From assembly GCA_036403035.1 (NCBI GenBank), contig DASWRT010000136.1, positions 1-23,713 on the forward strand: 23,713 nt of DNA. Direction: 5' to 3'. Both the position numbers and the translations under genes were made by a program. The DNA comes from DASWRT01 sp036403035. GTDB taxonomy: Bacteria > Pseudomonadota > Alphaproteobacteria > ATCC43930 > CGMCC-115725. Shown here piece after piece: positions 13,470 through 21,819 of the stretch (within the stretch, counting starts at the first letter, position 1; each line of letters starts with the position of its first letter). The notes beneath the pieces are model-generated. The model made no database searches, was not told the origin of the DNA, and worked only from the letters and a program-made list of their open reading frames with translations.

Positions 13470-14255
13470 TCATCGTACCGGGTCGGCAGCGCCGATCGGC
13501 GGCGCCTCCGCGGTCATGTCAGCCAGTACCTCGGCGACGTGGCGGACGCGGATGCCGGCCTCGCCGCGCCGCGTCAGCTTGCCGGCAATGTTGAGGAGGC
13601 AGCCCATGTCGCCGGCCAGCACCGTGTCGGCGCCGGTTCGCACGATGTCGTCCGCCTTGTCGCTCACCATCTTGTCCGAGATCGCGGGATACTTGATGCA
13701 GAACGTGCCGCCGAAGCCGCAGCACCGCTCGGCGTCCGGCAGCTCCTTGAGCGCCAGCCCCTCGACGCCGCGCAGGAGCTTGCGCGGCTGCGCCTTGACG
13801 CTCAGCTCGCGGAGCCCGGAGCAGGAATCGTGATAGGTGACGGTGCCGTCGTAGTGGGCGGCGACGCGTTCCACCTCCATCACGTCGGCGAGGAACGAAA
13901 CCAGCTCGTAGGTCCGCTTCGCGACGTGCTGCGACCGCTGGTACCAGGCCGGCTCGTCGCGGAACAGCTCGGGGTAATGCTCGCGGATCATCCCGGCGCA
14001 CGAGCCCGAAGGCGCCACGACGTAGTCGAAAGTCTCGAATGCGGCGATGACCTGCCGGGCGATCGCCTTCGTGTCCGCCCGGTCGCCTGAATTGTAGGCC
14101 GGCTGGCCGCAGCAGGTCTGCGCCGCCGGCACCTCCACCGTGCAGCCGGCCTGCTCCAGCAGCTTCACCGCCGCAAAGCCGACGCTCGGCCGGAACAAAT
14201 CGACGAGACAGGTGACGAAGAGGCCGACTCGCGGCGGCGGCGCAGGCGACGGCAT
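13470..14255 (-). CDS. lutA: LutA, CCG-domain lactate utilisation protein A
   Basis: This 261-aa protein has two cysteine-rich CCG domains, in the order expected for LutA/GlpC-like (Fe-S) oxidoreductase subunits: TCCGQPAYNSG at about residue 47 and CCGFGGTFCIKYP at about residue 178. Additional cysteines lie at GSCAGMI and YHDSCSG. It should form, with LutB and LutC, the membrane-associated L-lactate dehydrogenase that feeds electrons to the respiratory chain. It is the first gene of the run. The ATG at 14255 has no visible Shine-Dalgarno (a TCCTCC stretch precedes it on the coding strand), so initiation may be leaderless or weak; no other Met fits. A palindromic operator lies 20-50 bp upstream. 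Confidence 0.93.
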   Translation of the reverse strand: MPSPAPPPRVGLFVTCLVDLFRPSVGFAAVKLLEQAGCTVEVPAAQTCCGQPAYNSGDRADTKAIARQVIAAFETFDYVVAPSGSCAGMIREHYPELFRDEPAWYQRSQHVAKRTYELVSFLADVMEVERVAAHYDGTVTYHDSCSGLRELSVKAQPRKLLRGVEGLALKELPDAERCCGFGGTFCIKYPAISDKMVSDKADDIVRTGADTVLAGDMGCLLNIAGKLTRRGEAGIRVRHVAEVLADMTAEAPPIGAADPVR

Positions 14256-14274
14256 GGGAGGAAATCCAGGTGAA

Positions 14275-14305
14275 ATGTTGGTCTGACCAAATGGCCGACC
14301 AACAT
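14275..14305. promoter_or_regulatory. probable GntR/FCD (LutR/LldR-type) operator of lutABC
   Basis: TTGGTCTGACCAA at 14278-14290 is a perfect 6-1-6 palindrome and matches the TGGTC-N-GACCA type bound by FadR/LldR/PdhR-class GntR regulators. A second, imperfect site (ATGGCCGACCAAC) is directly adjacent at 14291-14303. The outer arms ATGTTGGTC (14275-14283) and GACCAACAT (14297-14305) form a 9-bp inverted repeat spanning the pair. The regulator gene itself is not in this window. Confidence 0.65.
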
Positions 14306-14329
14306 GACTCCTGGCACCGCGGAACGCAA
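14301..14329 (-). promoter_or_regulatory. candidate sigma70-like promoter of lutABC
   Basis: On the minus strand, TTGCGT (14324-14329) and CATGTT (14301-14306) are separated by 17 bp. The -10 overlaps the right half of the operator, which would suit repression by a GntR protein. The hexamers themselves are poor matches to consensus. Confidence 0.3.
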
Positions 14330-14382
14330 CCTGATCGGATTCCAGACCGTCGGCGCCGCGAGGCCCTTGGGACGAGGCGAGC

Positions 14383-17124
14383 CTACCGGGACAAGCTCTT
14401 GAGCCGGTACACGATGTCGAGCGCCTGACGCGGCGTCAGCTCGTCCGGCTGCACCTCGGCCAGGGCGGTCTCGACCGGCGAGGGCGCCGCCGGTTCGGCG
14501 AGCGCCGCCGTCGCCGGAGCAGGGGAGGGCCGGCGCGCCGCCGCGGCGCTGAACAGCGGCAGGTCGTCGGCGAGGCGCGAAAGGGCGCCGCCCTGCTGCC
14601 CGTTCTCCAGCGTCTCCAGCACCTCGCCGGCCCGCGAAACCACCGCCGACGGCAGCCCGGCCAGCTTAGCGACGTGGATGCCGTAGGAGCGGTCGGCGGC
14701 GCCCGCCGCGACCTCGTGCAGGAACACGACGTCCCCCTGCCACTCCTTCACCCGCATCGTGAAGCAGGCGAGGTCCTTGAGCTTCGCGTCGAGCGCGGTC
14801 AGCTCGTGGTAGTGCGTCGCGAACAGCGCGCGGCAGCGGTTGACGTCGTGCAGGTGCTCGACGCAGGCCCAGGCGATCGACAACCCGTCGAAGGTCGCGG
14901 TGCCGCGGCCGATCTCGTCGAGGATGACGAGCGAGCGCGGTCCCGCCTGATTGAGGATCGCCGCGGTCTCGATCATCTCGACCATGAAGGTCGAGCGGCC
15001 GCGCGCCAGGTCGTCGGCGGCGCCGACCCGGCTGAACAGCCGGTCGACGACGCCGATATGCGCCGCCTCAGCCGGGACGAAGGAGCCGATCTGGGCGAGG
15101 ATCGCGATCAGCGCGTTCTGCCGCAGGAACGTGCTCTTGCCGGCCATGTTCGGCCCGGTGAGGAGCCATAGCCGCTGTCCGCCCTTGAAATCGCAGTCGT
15201 TGGCGATGAACGGCCCGCCGCCCGACGCGCCGAGCGCCGCCTCGACGATCGGATGCCGGCCGCCCTTGATCGTGAATTCAGTGTCCTCGCCGATCTCGGG
15301 GCGGCAGTAGCGTCCCTCGACGGCGCGCTCGGCGAGGGCGGCGGCGACGTCGAGCGCCGCCAGCGACCGCGCCGCCGCGGCGATCGGCTCGACGCGGGCC
15401 GCGATCTCGCCGACGAGATCCTCGAAGAGCTGCATTTCCAGCGCCAGCGCGCGGTCCGCCGCGCTCGCGATGCGCCGTTCGATCTCGCCCAGCTCGACGG
15501 TCGTGAAGCGCATCGCGTTCGACATCGTCTGGCGGTGGATGAACTCCGATCCGAGCTTCGACGCGTGGTTCGGCCCGACCTCGACGTAGTAGCCCAGCAC
15601 GTTGTTGTGCCGGATCTTCAGCGAGGCCACCCCCGTCGCGGCGGCGTAGCGGGCCTGCAAGGCCGCCATCGTGCGCCGGCTCTCGTCGCGCAGCGTCTTC
15701 AGCTCGTCCAGCTCGGCCGAGTAGCCCGCCGCGATGAACCCGCCGTCGCGGGTCAGCACCGGCAGCTCCGCGGCGAGCGCACGGGCGAGCCGGTCGACCA
15801 GCGCGCCGTGCTCGCCGAGGTCGCGCGCCGCCTTCTTGACGAGGAGCGGCGGCGTCCCTGTCAGCCCGTCGGCCGAGAGCATCGCCTTCAGCGTCGCCGT
15901 CTCGGCGAGCGCGTCGCGGATGCCGGCGAGGTCGCGCGGACCGCCGCGGCCGAGCGTCAGGCGCGACAAGGCGCGCTCGATGTCGGGGCAGCGCCGCAGC
16001 ACGCCGCGCAGATCCTCGCGCAGCCTGTCGTCCTCGGCGAAGAACTGCACCATGTCGAGCCGGGCGCGGATATGCGCCGGGTCGGTCAATGGTGCGCCCA
16101 GCCATTCGGCGAGGAGCCTCGCGCCGGCGCCGGTCGAGGTGCGGTCGATCGCGGCGAGCAGGCTGCCGCGGCGCTCGCCGGACAGCGTCTGGGTCAGCTC
16201 CAGATTGCGCCGCGTCGCAGCGTCGATCTCCATGACTGCGCCGGCCGGGAGCCGGCGCGGCGGCTGAAGCCGCGGGCGCTTCCCCTGTTGCGTCAGCTCG
16301 ACATAGTCGACGAGCGCGCCGCCGGCCGCCAGCTCGGCGCGGCTGAAGGCGCCGAACGCATCGAGCGTCGCGACTTCGTAGAAATCGTGGAGCCGCCGCC
16401 GTCCGTTCTCGCTGTCGAAGCGCGGGTTGCCGAGCGGCGTCAGCACGCTCTTCCACTCGGCGAACAGTTCGAACAGGTCCGGCGCCTGGATGAGCCGCTC
16501 CGGCACCAGCACCTCGCCCGGCTCCAGCCGCGCCAGCGCCGCGCCGAGCGTGCCGCGCTCGACCGATTGAAGCTGGAAGTCGCCGGTCGAGAGATCCATC
16601 CAGGCGAGCCCGAGCCCGCCGCCGGCCTCCGCCAGCGCCGCGAGGTAGTTGTGGCGGCGCGCGTCGAGCAGCGTGTCCTCGGTCAGCGTGCCCGGCGTCA
16701 CGATCCGCGCGACCTCGCGCCGCACCACCGACTTGCCGCCGCGCTTCTTCGCCTCGGCCGGATCCTCCATCTGCTCGCAGACGGCGACCTTGAAGCCCTG
16801 GCGGATGAGGCGTGCGAGATAGGTGTCGGCGGCGTGCACCGGCACGCCGCACATCGGGATGTCGTCGCCGTCGTGCTTGCCGCGCTTGGTCAGCGTGATG
16901 TCGAGCGCGCGCGACGCGGCGACGGCGTCGTCGAAGAACAGCTCGTAGAAGTCGCCCATCCGGTAGAACAGGAGGCACTCCGGATGCCGGCGCTTCAGCG
17001 CGAGATACTGCGCCATCGCGGGCGTCGTCGCGACATCGGCCGCCACGGGAGCTGCGCCGAGCGCGGCTGGCGGCGTCCCGCGCGCGGTGTCGTCGTCGCG
17101 AAGGGCGGCGGTATCATCGGGCAT
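14383..17124 (-). CDS. mutS: DNA mismatch repair protein MutS
   Basis: This 913-aa protein recognises mismatches and starts methyl-directed-type repair. The N-terminal mismatch domain carries MGDFYELFFDDA (Phe-x-Glu contact) at about residue 60. The central connector, lever and clamp domains follow. The C-terminal ATPase has a Walker A GPNMAGKST at about residue 655 and a Walker B LVILDEIGRGTATFDG. The end, PRQALDIVYRLKSL, is typical of alphaproteobacterial MutS. The ATG at 17122-17124 (MPDDTAALRDDD) gives a short, acidic N-terminal extension before the conserved AMAQYLALKRRHPECLLFYRMGDF; the frame remains open upstream to 17673 only because it shadows the opposite-strand gene. There is no clear Shine-Dalgarno. 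It is divergent from the gene at 17209. Confidence 0.97.
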   Translation of the reverse strand: MPDDTAALRDDDTARGTPPAALGAAPVAADVATTPAMAQYLALKRRHPECLLFYRMGDFYELFFDDAVAASRALDITLTKRGKHDGDDIPMCGVPVHAADTYLARLIRQGFKVAVCEQMEDPAEAKKRGGKSVVRREVARIVTPGTLTEDTLLDARRHNYLAALAEAGGGLGLAWMDLSTGDFQLQSVERGTLGAALARLEPGEVLVPERLIQAPDLFELFAEWKSVLTPLGNPRFDSENGRRRLHDFYEVATLDAFGAFSRAELAAGGALVDYVELTQQGKRPRLQPPRRLPAGAVMEIDAATRRNLELTQTLSGERRGSLLAAIDRTSTGAGARLLAEWLGAPLTDPAHIRARLDMVQFFAEDDRLREDLRGVLRRCPDIERALSRLTLGRGGPRDLAGIRDALAETATLKAMLSADGLTGTPPLLVKKAARDLGEHGALVDRLARALAAELPVLTRDGGFIAAGYSAELDELKTLRDESRRTMAALQARYAAATGVASLKIRHNNVLGYYVEVGPNHASKLGSEFIHRQTMSNAMRFTTVELGEIERRIASAADRALALEMQLFEDLVGEIAARVEPIAAAARSLAALDVAAALAERAVEGRYCRPEIGEDTEFTIKGGRHPIVEAALGASGGGPFIANDCDFKGGQRLWLLTGPNMAGKSTFLRQNALIAILAQIGSFVPAEAAHIGVVDRLFSRVGAADDLARGRSTFMVEMIETAAILNQAGPRSLVILDEIGRGTATFDGLSIAWACVEHLHDVNRCRALFATHYHELTALDAKLKDLACFTMRVKEWQGDVVFLHEVAAGAADRSYGIHVAKLAGLPSAVVSRAGEVLETLENGQQGGALSRLADDLPLFSAAAARRPSPAPATAALAEPAAPSPVETALAEVQPDELTPRQALDIVYRLKSLSR

Positions 17125-17208
17125 GACGGGGCGAACTCGGGACCGCAGTGGGATGTTTGGAACCGGGATGAAGCATGCTGAACCTAGCAATAAATAAAGA
17201 GGCTGACC

Positions 17209-17703
17209 ATGGCGCCCCAGAAACAGGAATTCCCGCTTATCCGTGAGGCCGTAGCATCCTTCCGCGACCGCGGGAGCTTCGAGAAAGCTGTCGGCGACCT
17301 GCTCGCGGCGGGGTTCCGGCGCAGCGACATCTCGGCCCTCGCCTCGCACCAGTCGTTGGAGGCCGCCGAGACGCCGGGCGGCGAGGCGTTCCTCGACGAG
17401 ATCGGCTACCTGGGACCGCTGACCATCGCCGGCATCATCGTGCTGTCCGGCGGGCCGGTCGCCGCGGGCATCGCCGCGCTGGTCGGCGCCGGCCTCGGCG
17501 GCGCCGCGATCAAGGACCTGCTCGACCACTTCTCCAGCGGGCACAGTGACGAATTCGCCGCAGCGCTCGATGCCGGCGCACTGCTGCTGTGGGCGCGCGT
17601 CGACGACCCGGAGCTGGAGCCGGCCGCGATCCGCATCCTGGAAGAGGCGGGCGGCCGTCACGCCCACATGCATGCCCGGCAGGCGCCGTCCCCGACATCG
17701 TAA
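17209..17703 (+). CDS. glycine-rich, probably membrane-associated protein (164 aa)
   Basis: The N-terminal 45 residues form a soluble alpha/beta unit (REAVASFRDRGSFEKAVGDLLAAGFRRSDISALAS) like the start of general-stress proteins that act on a repeated 'x-x-F-x-x-x-x-x-A-v-x-x-L-x-x-x-G-f' pattern. Residues 67-105 are a hydrophobic, Gly/Ala-zipper segment (GPLTIAGIIVLSGGPVAAGIAALVGAGLGGAAIKDLL). The C-terminal part returns to a strand-helix pattern (ALLLWARVDDPELEPAAIRILEEAGG). A function is not recognised; a stress-related membrane-binding role is guesswork. The ATG at 17209 has AGAGG at a fair distance upstream. It is divergent from mutS (84 bp apart) and lies upstream of maeB. Confidence 0.75.
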   Translation: MAPQKQEFPLIREAVASFRDRGSFEKAVGDLLAAGFRRSDISALASHQSLEAAETPGGEAFLDEIGYLGPLTIAGIIVLSGGPVAAGIAALVGAGLGGAAIKDLLDHFSSGHSDEFAAALDAGALLLWARVDDPELEPAAIRILEEAGGRHAHMHARQAPSPTS

Positions 17704-17780
17704 CGGCCGGCATCGTCACGAATGCGACATCAACACGACGCGGAGGCTTGAGGTCTTATAATTTTATACCGGACGGTGCT

Positions 17781-17809
17781 TTGACGGCCCGCGGCAGCCT
17801 CACTATCAT
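17781..17809 (+). promoter_or_regulatory. sigma70-like promoter of maeB
   Basis: TTGACG (17781-17786), exactly 17 bp, TATCAT (17804-17809). Both hexamers are close to consensus and rare in such GC-rich DNA. Transcription would start near 17816, about 65 nt upstream of the maeB ATG. A second AT-rich patch with TATAAT (17757-17762) lies further upstream without a good -35. Confidence 0.6.
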
Positions 17810-17882
17810 CGGCGCCCAAACCGGGAAGTAGAGGCGGTTGCATCCCCTCTGCCCGTCAGATCGTGAGGGGAGGGCGCCAGGA

Positions 17883-20162
17883 ATGGAAGACGGTCCGATT
17901 CGCGTCACCGAAGAGGAGGCGCTCCAGTTCCATTCCCAGGGCAGGCCCGGCAAGATCGAGCTGGCCCCGACCAAGCCGCTGATGACGCAGCGCGACCTGT
18001 CGCTCGCCTACTCTCCGGGAGTCGCCTTCCCGTGCCTGCACATCCAGCGCAATCCGGCGACCGCGTTCGATTACACCGCCAAGGGCAACATGGTCGCGGT
18101 GATCTCGAACGGCACGGCCGTCCTCGGGCTCGGCGATCTCGGCGCGCTGGCGGCGAAGCCGGTGATGGAGGGCAAGGCGGTCCTCTTCAAACGGTTCGCC
18201 GGGATCGACAGCTTCGACCTGGAGATCGACACGAAGGACGTCGACGAGTTCGTCAATTGCGTGCGGTTCCTGCACCCGTCCTTCGGCGGCATCAACCTGG
18301 AGGACATCAAGGCGCCGGAATGCTTCATCATCGAGCAGCGCCTGAAGGAGCTGCTCGACATCCCGGTCTTCCACGACGACCAGCACGGCACCGCGATCAT
18401 CGCGACCGCCGGGCTGATCAACGCGCTGCACCTCACCGGGCGCGACCTCAGGGAGATCCGGATGGTCGTCAACGGCGCCGGCGCGGCCTCGATCGCCTGC
18501 GTCGAGCTGCTGAAGACGATGGGCCTGCCGCACGACAACGTGCTGCTCTGCGACACCAAGGGCGTCGTCTACCAGGGCCGTAGCGAAGGCATGAACCAGT
18601 GGAAGTCGGCGCACGCCGTCGCCACCAGGGCGCGCACCCTCGCCGAGGCGATGGAGGGCGCCGACGTGTTCTACGGGCTGTCGGTCAAAGGCGCGGTGAC
18701 GCAGGACATGGTGAAGGCCATGGCCGAGAAGCCGATCATCTTCGCGATGGCCAACCCCGATCCGGAGATCACGCCGGAGGACGCCCGCGCCGTGCGCCCC
18801 GACGCGATCATCGCGACCGGCCGGTCCGATTACCCGAACCAGATCAACAACGTCCTGGGCTTCCCGTACATCTTCCGCGGCGCGCTCGACGTTCGCGCGA
18901 AAGAGATCAACGACCGGATGAAGATCGCGGCGGCCGAGGCGCTCGCCACGCTGGCGCGCGAGGACGTGCCGGACGAAGTCGCGGCGGCCTATTCGGGACT
19001 GCGGCTGCGCTACGGACCGGACTACCTGATCCCGACGCCGTTCGATCCGCGCCTCATCTGGGCAATTCCGCCGGCGGTCGCCAAGGCGGCGATGGACAGC
19101 GGCGTCGCGCGCAAGCCGCTCCCGGACCTCGGCGCCTACCGCGACTCGCTTCGCGGCCGGCTCGACCCGACCTCGGCGGCGCTGCAGGTGATCTTCGACG
19201 AGGTGCGCGCGAATCCGAAGCGGGTCGTCTTCGCCGAGGGCGAGGAAGAGCAGGTGATCCGTGCCGCGCTCGCCTTCCAGAACAGCGGCCTCGGGACGGC
19301 GGTGCTGGTCGGGCGCGAGGAGCGGATCCGCGAGACGATGCGGACGATCGGCATCACCGCGTCGAGCGGACTGGAGATCCACAACGCGCGCCTGTCCAAC
19401 GCGAACAGGTCGTACACCGACTTCCTGTACAAGCGGTTGCAGCGCAAGGGGATGCTGCACCGCGACTGCCAGCGCCTCATCAACCAGGACCGCAATGTCT
19501 TCGCGGCCTGCATGGTCGCCTGCGGCGACGCCGACGCGATGGTCACGGGGAAGACCAGGAGCTACGCCGTCGCGCTCGACGACATCCGCCATGTGATCGA
19601 CCCGGAGCCGGACGCCCTGGTGTTCGGCCTGACGCTCCTGCTGACCCGCGGCAAGACCGTGTTCATCGCGGACACCACGGTGCACGAGGAGCCGAACGGC
19701 GAGAAGATCGCGGACATCGCGGTGCAGGCCGCGGCGAAGGCGCACGAGTTCGGCCACGAGCCGCGCGTTGCGCTGCTCTCCTTCTCGAATTTCGGCAACC
19801 CGATGCGCGAGAAGGCGCAGCGCGTGCGCGACGCGGTCGCCCTGCTCGACAGCCGCAGGGTCGCGTTCGAGTACGACGGCGAGATGAGCCCGGACGTCGC
19901 GCTCAACGAGTCGCTGAGGCGGCGGCTCTACCCCTTCTGCCGCCTCTCGGGACCGGCCAACGTGCTGATCATGCCGGGCCTGCACAGCGCCAACCTTTCG
20001 GCGAAGCTCCTGACCGAGCTGGGCGGGGGCACGGTCGTCGGGCCGCTGCTGATCGGGCTCTCGAAGCCGGTGCAGATCGTCGAGATGGGCGCGACCGTAT
20101 CGGACCTCGTCAACATCGCCGCGATCGCCGCGCACGAAGCGCTCGGCCAGCAGCGGCGCTGA
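17883..20162 (+). CDS. maeB: NADP-dependent malic enzyme with C-terminal phosphotransacetylase-like domain
   Basis: This 759-aa cytoplasmic enzyme decarboxylates malate to pyruvate with reduction of NAD(P). The N-terminal malic domain (about residues 20-160) shows LMTQRDLSLAYSPGVAFPCL and the Asp/Glu metal site region PVFHDDQHGTA. The NAD-binding domain follows (VNGAGAASIACVELL, the G-x-G-x-x-S/A loop, at about residue 195, and FAMANPDPEITPEDA near 295). A C-terminal domain from about residue 430 resembles phosphotransacetylase; in this family it is catalytically inactive and regulatory. Length is normal for the long bacterial type. The ATG at 17883 follows an AGGA; a longer frame to 17838 is not needed. 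It is 68 bp upstream of phoR with no terminator visible. Confidence 0.95.
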   Translation: MEDGPIRVTEEEALQFHSQGRPGKIELAPTKPLMTQRDLSLAYSPGVAFPCLHIQRNPATAFDYTAKGNMVAVISNGTAVLGLGDLGALAAKPVMEGKAVLFKRFAGIDSFDLEIDTKDVDEFVNCVRFLHPSFGGINLEDIKAPECFIIEQRLKELLDIPVFHDDQHGTAIIATAGLINALHLTGRDLREIRMVVNGAGAASIACVELLKTMGLPHDNVLLCDTKGVVYQGRSEGMNQWKSAHAVATRARTLAEAMEGADVFYGLSVKGAVTQDMVKAMAEKPIIFAMANPDPEITPEDARAVRPDAIIATGRSDYPNQINNVLGFPYIFRGALDVRAKEINDRMKIAAAEALATLAREDVPDEVAAAYSGLRLRYGPDYLIPTPFDPRLIWAIPPAVAKAAMDSGVARKPLPDLGAYRDSLRGRLDPTSAALQVIFDEVRANPKRVVFAEGEEEQVIRAALAFQNSGLGTAVLVGREERIRETMRTIGITASSGLEIHNARLSNANRSYTDFLYKRLQRKGMLHRDCQRLINQDRNVFAACMVACGDADAMVTGKTRSYAVALDDIRHVIDPEPDALVFGLTLLLTRGKTVFIADTTVHEEPNGEKIADIAVQAAAKAHEFGHEPRVALLSFSNFGNPMREKAQRVRDAVALLDSRRVAFEYDGEMSPDVALNESLRRRLYPFCRLSGPANVLIMPGLHSANLSAKLLTELGGGTVVGPLLIGLSKPVQIVEMGATVSDLVNIAAIAAHEALGQQRR

Positions 20163-20230
20163 CCGTCGGCATCGGCCGCGGCGGGGCGATCCGGAGAACG
20201 GCGACGGCGGCGGCGGCATAGGACACAGGA

Positions 20231-21649
20231 ATGCTGAACGCCGTTCTCGCCGCGCTCCCCGGCGTCGCCATGCTCGTCGTCCTCGCCGCAACGGGCGCGC
20301 TCGACACCGGCACGGCGCTGCTCGCAGCCGCCGCGGTGATGGCGGCGACGTGGCTTTCGATGCAGCCGCTGCTGCGCGGCATCGCGGCGGTCGGGCGCGC
20401 GGCCAACGCGCTGGCCGACGACGAGGCCGCCGCGCCGACGGTGCGCAGCGCCAGCCGGACGGTCGAGGCGCTCTGGCTCGCCGTCGCCCGCCTCACCCGC
20501 GCCACCCGGCAGCGCATCCGGGTACGCGAGGCGCAGCTCGCGACCGCCGAGGCGATCCTCTCGGCGCTGCCCGACCCGCTGTTCCTGCTCGACTCCCGAC
20601 GCCGCGTGGTGCGCGCCAACAGTCTCGCCGCCGAGTGGTTCGGCCCGAACGTCGAGGGCCGCGACCTCGCCGCCGTGCTGCGCAACCCCGCCGTGCTCGC
20701 CGCGGCCGATGCGGTGCTGCGCGGCGAAGGACGGCGCACGGCGGACTTCATGCTGGCCCTGTCGGTCGAGCGGCACCTTACCGCCCGCATCGCGCCGATC
20801 GAGCACCGCGGCGCCCAGGGCGGCGGCGATGTCGGTGCCGCCGCCGACACCGGCCGCGAGGCAGGGGGCATCGCCGCCGTGCTGACGCTGCACGACATCA
20901 CCGGCGTCAAGCGCACCGAGCAGATGCGCGCCGATTTCGTCGCCAACGCCAGCCATGAGCTGCGCACCCCGCTGGCGACGCTGATCGGCTTCATCGAGAC
21001 GCTGCGCGGACCGGCGCGCGACGATCCGGAGGCGCAGGGCCGCTTTCTCGGGATCATGCATCAGCAGGCGTCGCGGATGGCGCGGCTCGTCGACGATCTG
21101 CTGTCGCTGTCGCGCATCGAGATGAACGAGCACCAGCCGCCGACCGGGCGGGTGGCGCTCGGGCCGCTGCTGCGCGGCGTCGCCGACACGCTGGAGCTGC
21201 GGGCCGAGGCCCGCGGCATGCGGATCGAGCTGACGGCGGCGGACGGGCTGCCGCCTGTTCAGGGCGAGGCGGACGAACTTGCCCAGGTGTTCCAGAACCT
21301 GATCGACAACGCGATCAAGTACGGCCGGCCCGGCACGCCGATCGAGGTCGCGGTCCGTATCGCCGACCGTCGCCTCGGTCCCGCCGCCGCCGCGGCCGTG
21401 CCGCCGCCCTCGATCGCCGTCTCGGTGCGCGACCATGGGGACGGCATCCCGCGCGAGCACCTGCCGCGCCTCACCGAGCGCTTCTACCGGATCGACACGG
21501 CGCGGTCGCGCGAGATGGGCGGCACCGGCCTCGGGCTCGCGATCGTCAAGCACATCGTCAACCGGCACCGCGGCCAGCTCGACATCGAGAGCGAGGTCGG
21601 CAGCGGTTCGGCGTTCACCGTCTATCTCCGCGCCGCGGCATCCGCCTGA
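20231..21649 (+). CDS. phoR: phosphate regulon sensor histidine kinase PhoR
   Basis: This 472-aa inner-membrane kinase senses phosphate limitation through the Pst/PhoU system and phosphorylates PhoB. Two N-terminal hydrophobic segments (about residues 5-23 and 28-48) anchor it. A PAS domain follows (about 105-220: AEAILSALPDPLFLLDSRRRVVRANS), interrupted by a Gly-rich insertion near 195-212. The HisKA domain has the H-box NASHELRTPLAT with the phospho-His at about residue 242. The HATPase domain shows an N-box (QNLIDNAIKYG), G1 (DHGDGI), F-box (ERFYRID) and G2 (GGTGLGLAIVKHIV). Placement directly before a Pho box and pstS-pstC makes PhoR the best name over generic kinases. The ATG at 20231 has AGGA immediately upstream, unusually close. 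Confidence 0.92.
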   Translation: MLNAVLAALPGVAMLVVLAATGALDTGTALLAAAAVMAATWLSMQPLLRGIAAVGRAANALADDEAAAPTVRSASRTVEALWLAVARLTRATRQRIRVREAQLATAEAILSALPDPLFLLDSRRRVVRANSLAAEWFGPNVEGRDLAAVLRNPAVLAAADAVLRGEGRRTADFMLALSVERHLTARIAPIEHRGAQGGGDVGAAADTGREAGGIAAVLTLHDITGVKRTEQMRADFVANASHELRTPLATLIGFIETLRGPARDDPEAQGRFLGIMHQQASRMARLVDDLLSLSRIEMNEHQPPTGRVALGPLLRGVADTLELRAEARGMRIELTAADGLPPVQGEADELAQVFQNLIDNAIKYGRPGTPIEVAVRIADRRLGPAAAAAVPPPSIAVSVRDHGDGIPREHLPRLTERFYRIDTARSREMGGTGLGLAIVKHIVNRHRGQLDIESEVGSGSAFTVYLRAAASA

Positions 21650-21702
21650 CGCCAAGCGCGGCGCGACACCGGACGCCTCCGCGGATCGCCTGCCGGGCGA
21701 CG

Positions 21703-21735
21703 CTGTCACGAAACCGAAACAAAACCGTCACGAGG
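21703..21735 (+). promoter_or_regulatory. Pho box upstream of pstS
   Basis: Three 11-bp units begin at 21703 (CTGTCAC), 21714 (CCGAAAC) and 21725 (CCGTCAC), each followed by A-rich spacers (gaaa, aaaa). Units one and three match the known PhoB half-site CTGTCA[TC]; the middle one is degenerate. A -10-like TTATGC is at 21739-21744. PhoB-dependent induction of pstS under phosphate starvation is the expected consequence. Confidence 0.8.
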
Positions 21736-21760
21736 GCGTTATGCGGCGCCGCTACAAGTC

Positions 21761-21795
21761 GCCCGCAAGAGCGGCGGGCCGAAAGTCCGCCGCTC
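21761..21795 (+). promoter_or_regulatory. competing hairpins in the pstS leader
   Basis: GAGCGGCGG (21769-21777) and CCGCCGCTC (21787-21795) form a perfect 9-bp stem with a 9-nt loop, 12 nt before the pstS Shine-Dalgarno. A second stem, GCCCGC (21761-21766) with GCGGGC (21774-21779), shares bases with the first, so only one can form at a time. Confidence 0.4.
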
Positions 21796-21819
21796 GCAGA
21801 ATCAATGAGGAGTGCTCAA

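Noticed and set aside
15253..17181. Long plus-strand open frame (642 codons) opposite mutS
   Set aside because: Same antisense artefact of high GC3. MutS on the minus strand carries all its catalytic motifs.
17751..17775. TATAAT-containing AT-rich patch as the main maeB promoter
   Set aside because: There is no reasonable -35 at 16-18 bp, whereas TTGACG-N17-TATCAT lies just downstream with ideal spacing.
17856..20291. Very long minus-strand open frame (811 codons) opposite maeB
   Set aside because: It is the shadow of a GC-rich gene: composition is dominated by Arg, Asp, Val and Leu with no family motif, while the plus strand encodes a complete malic enzyme.
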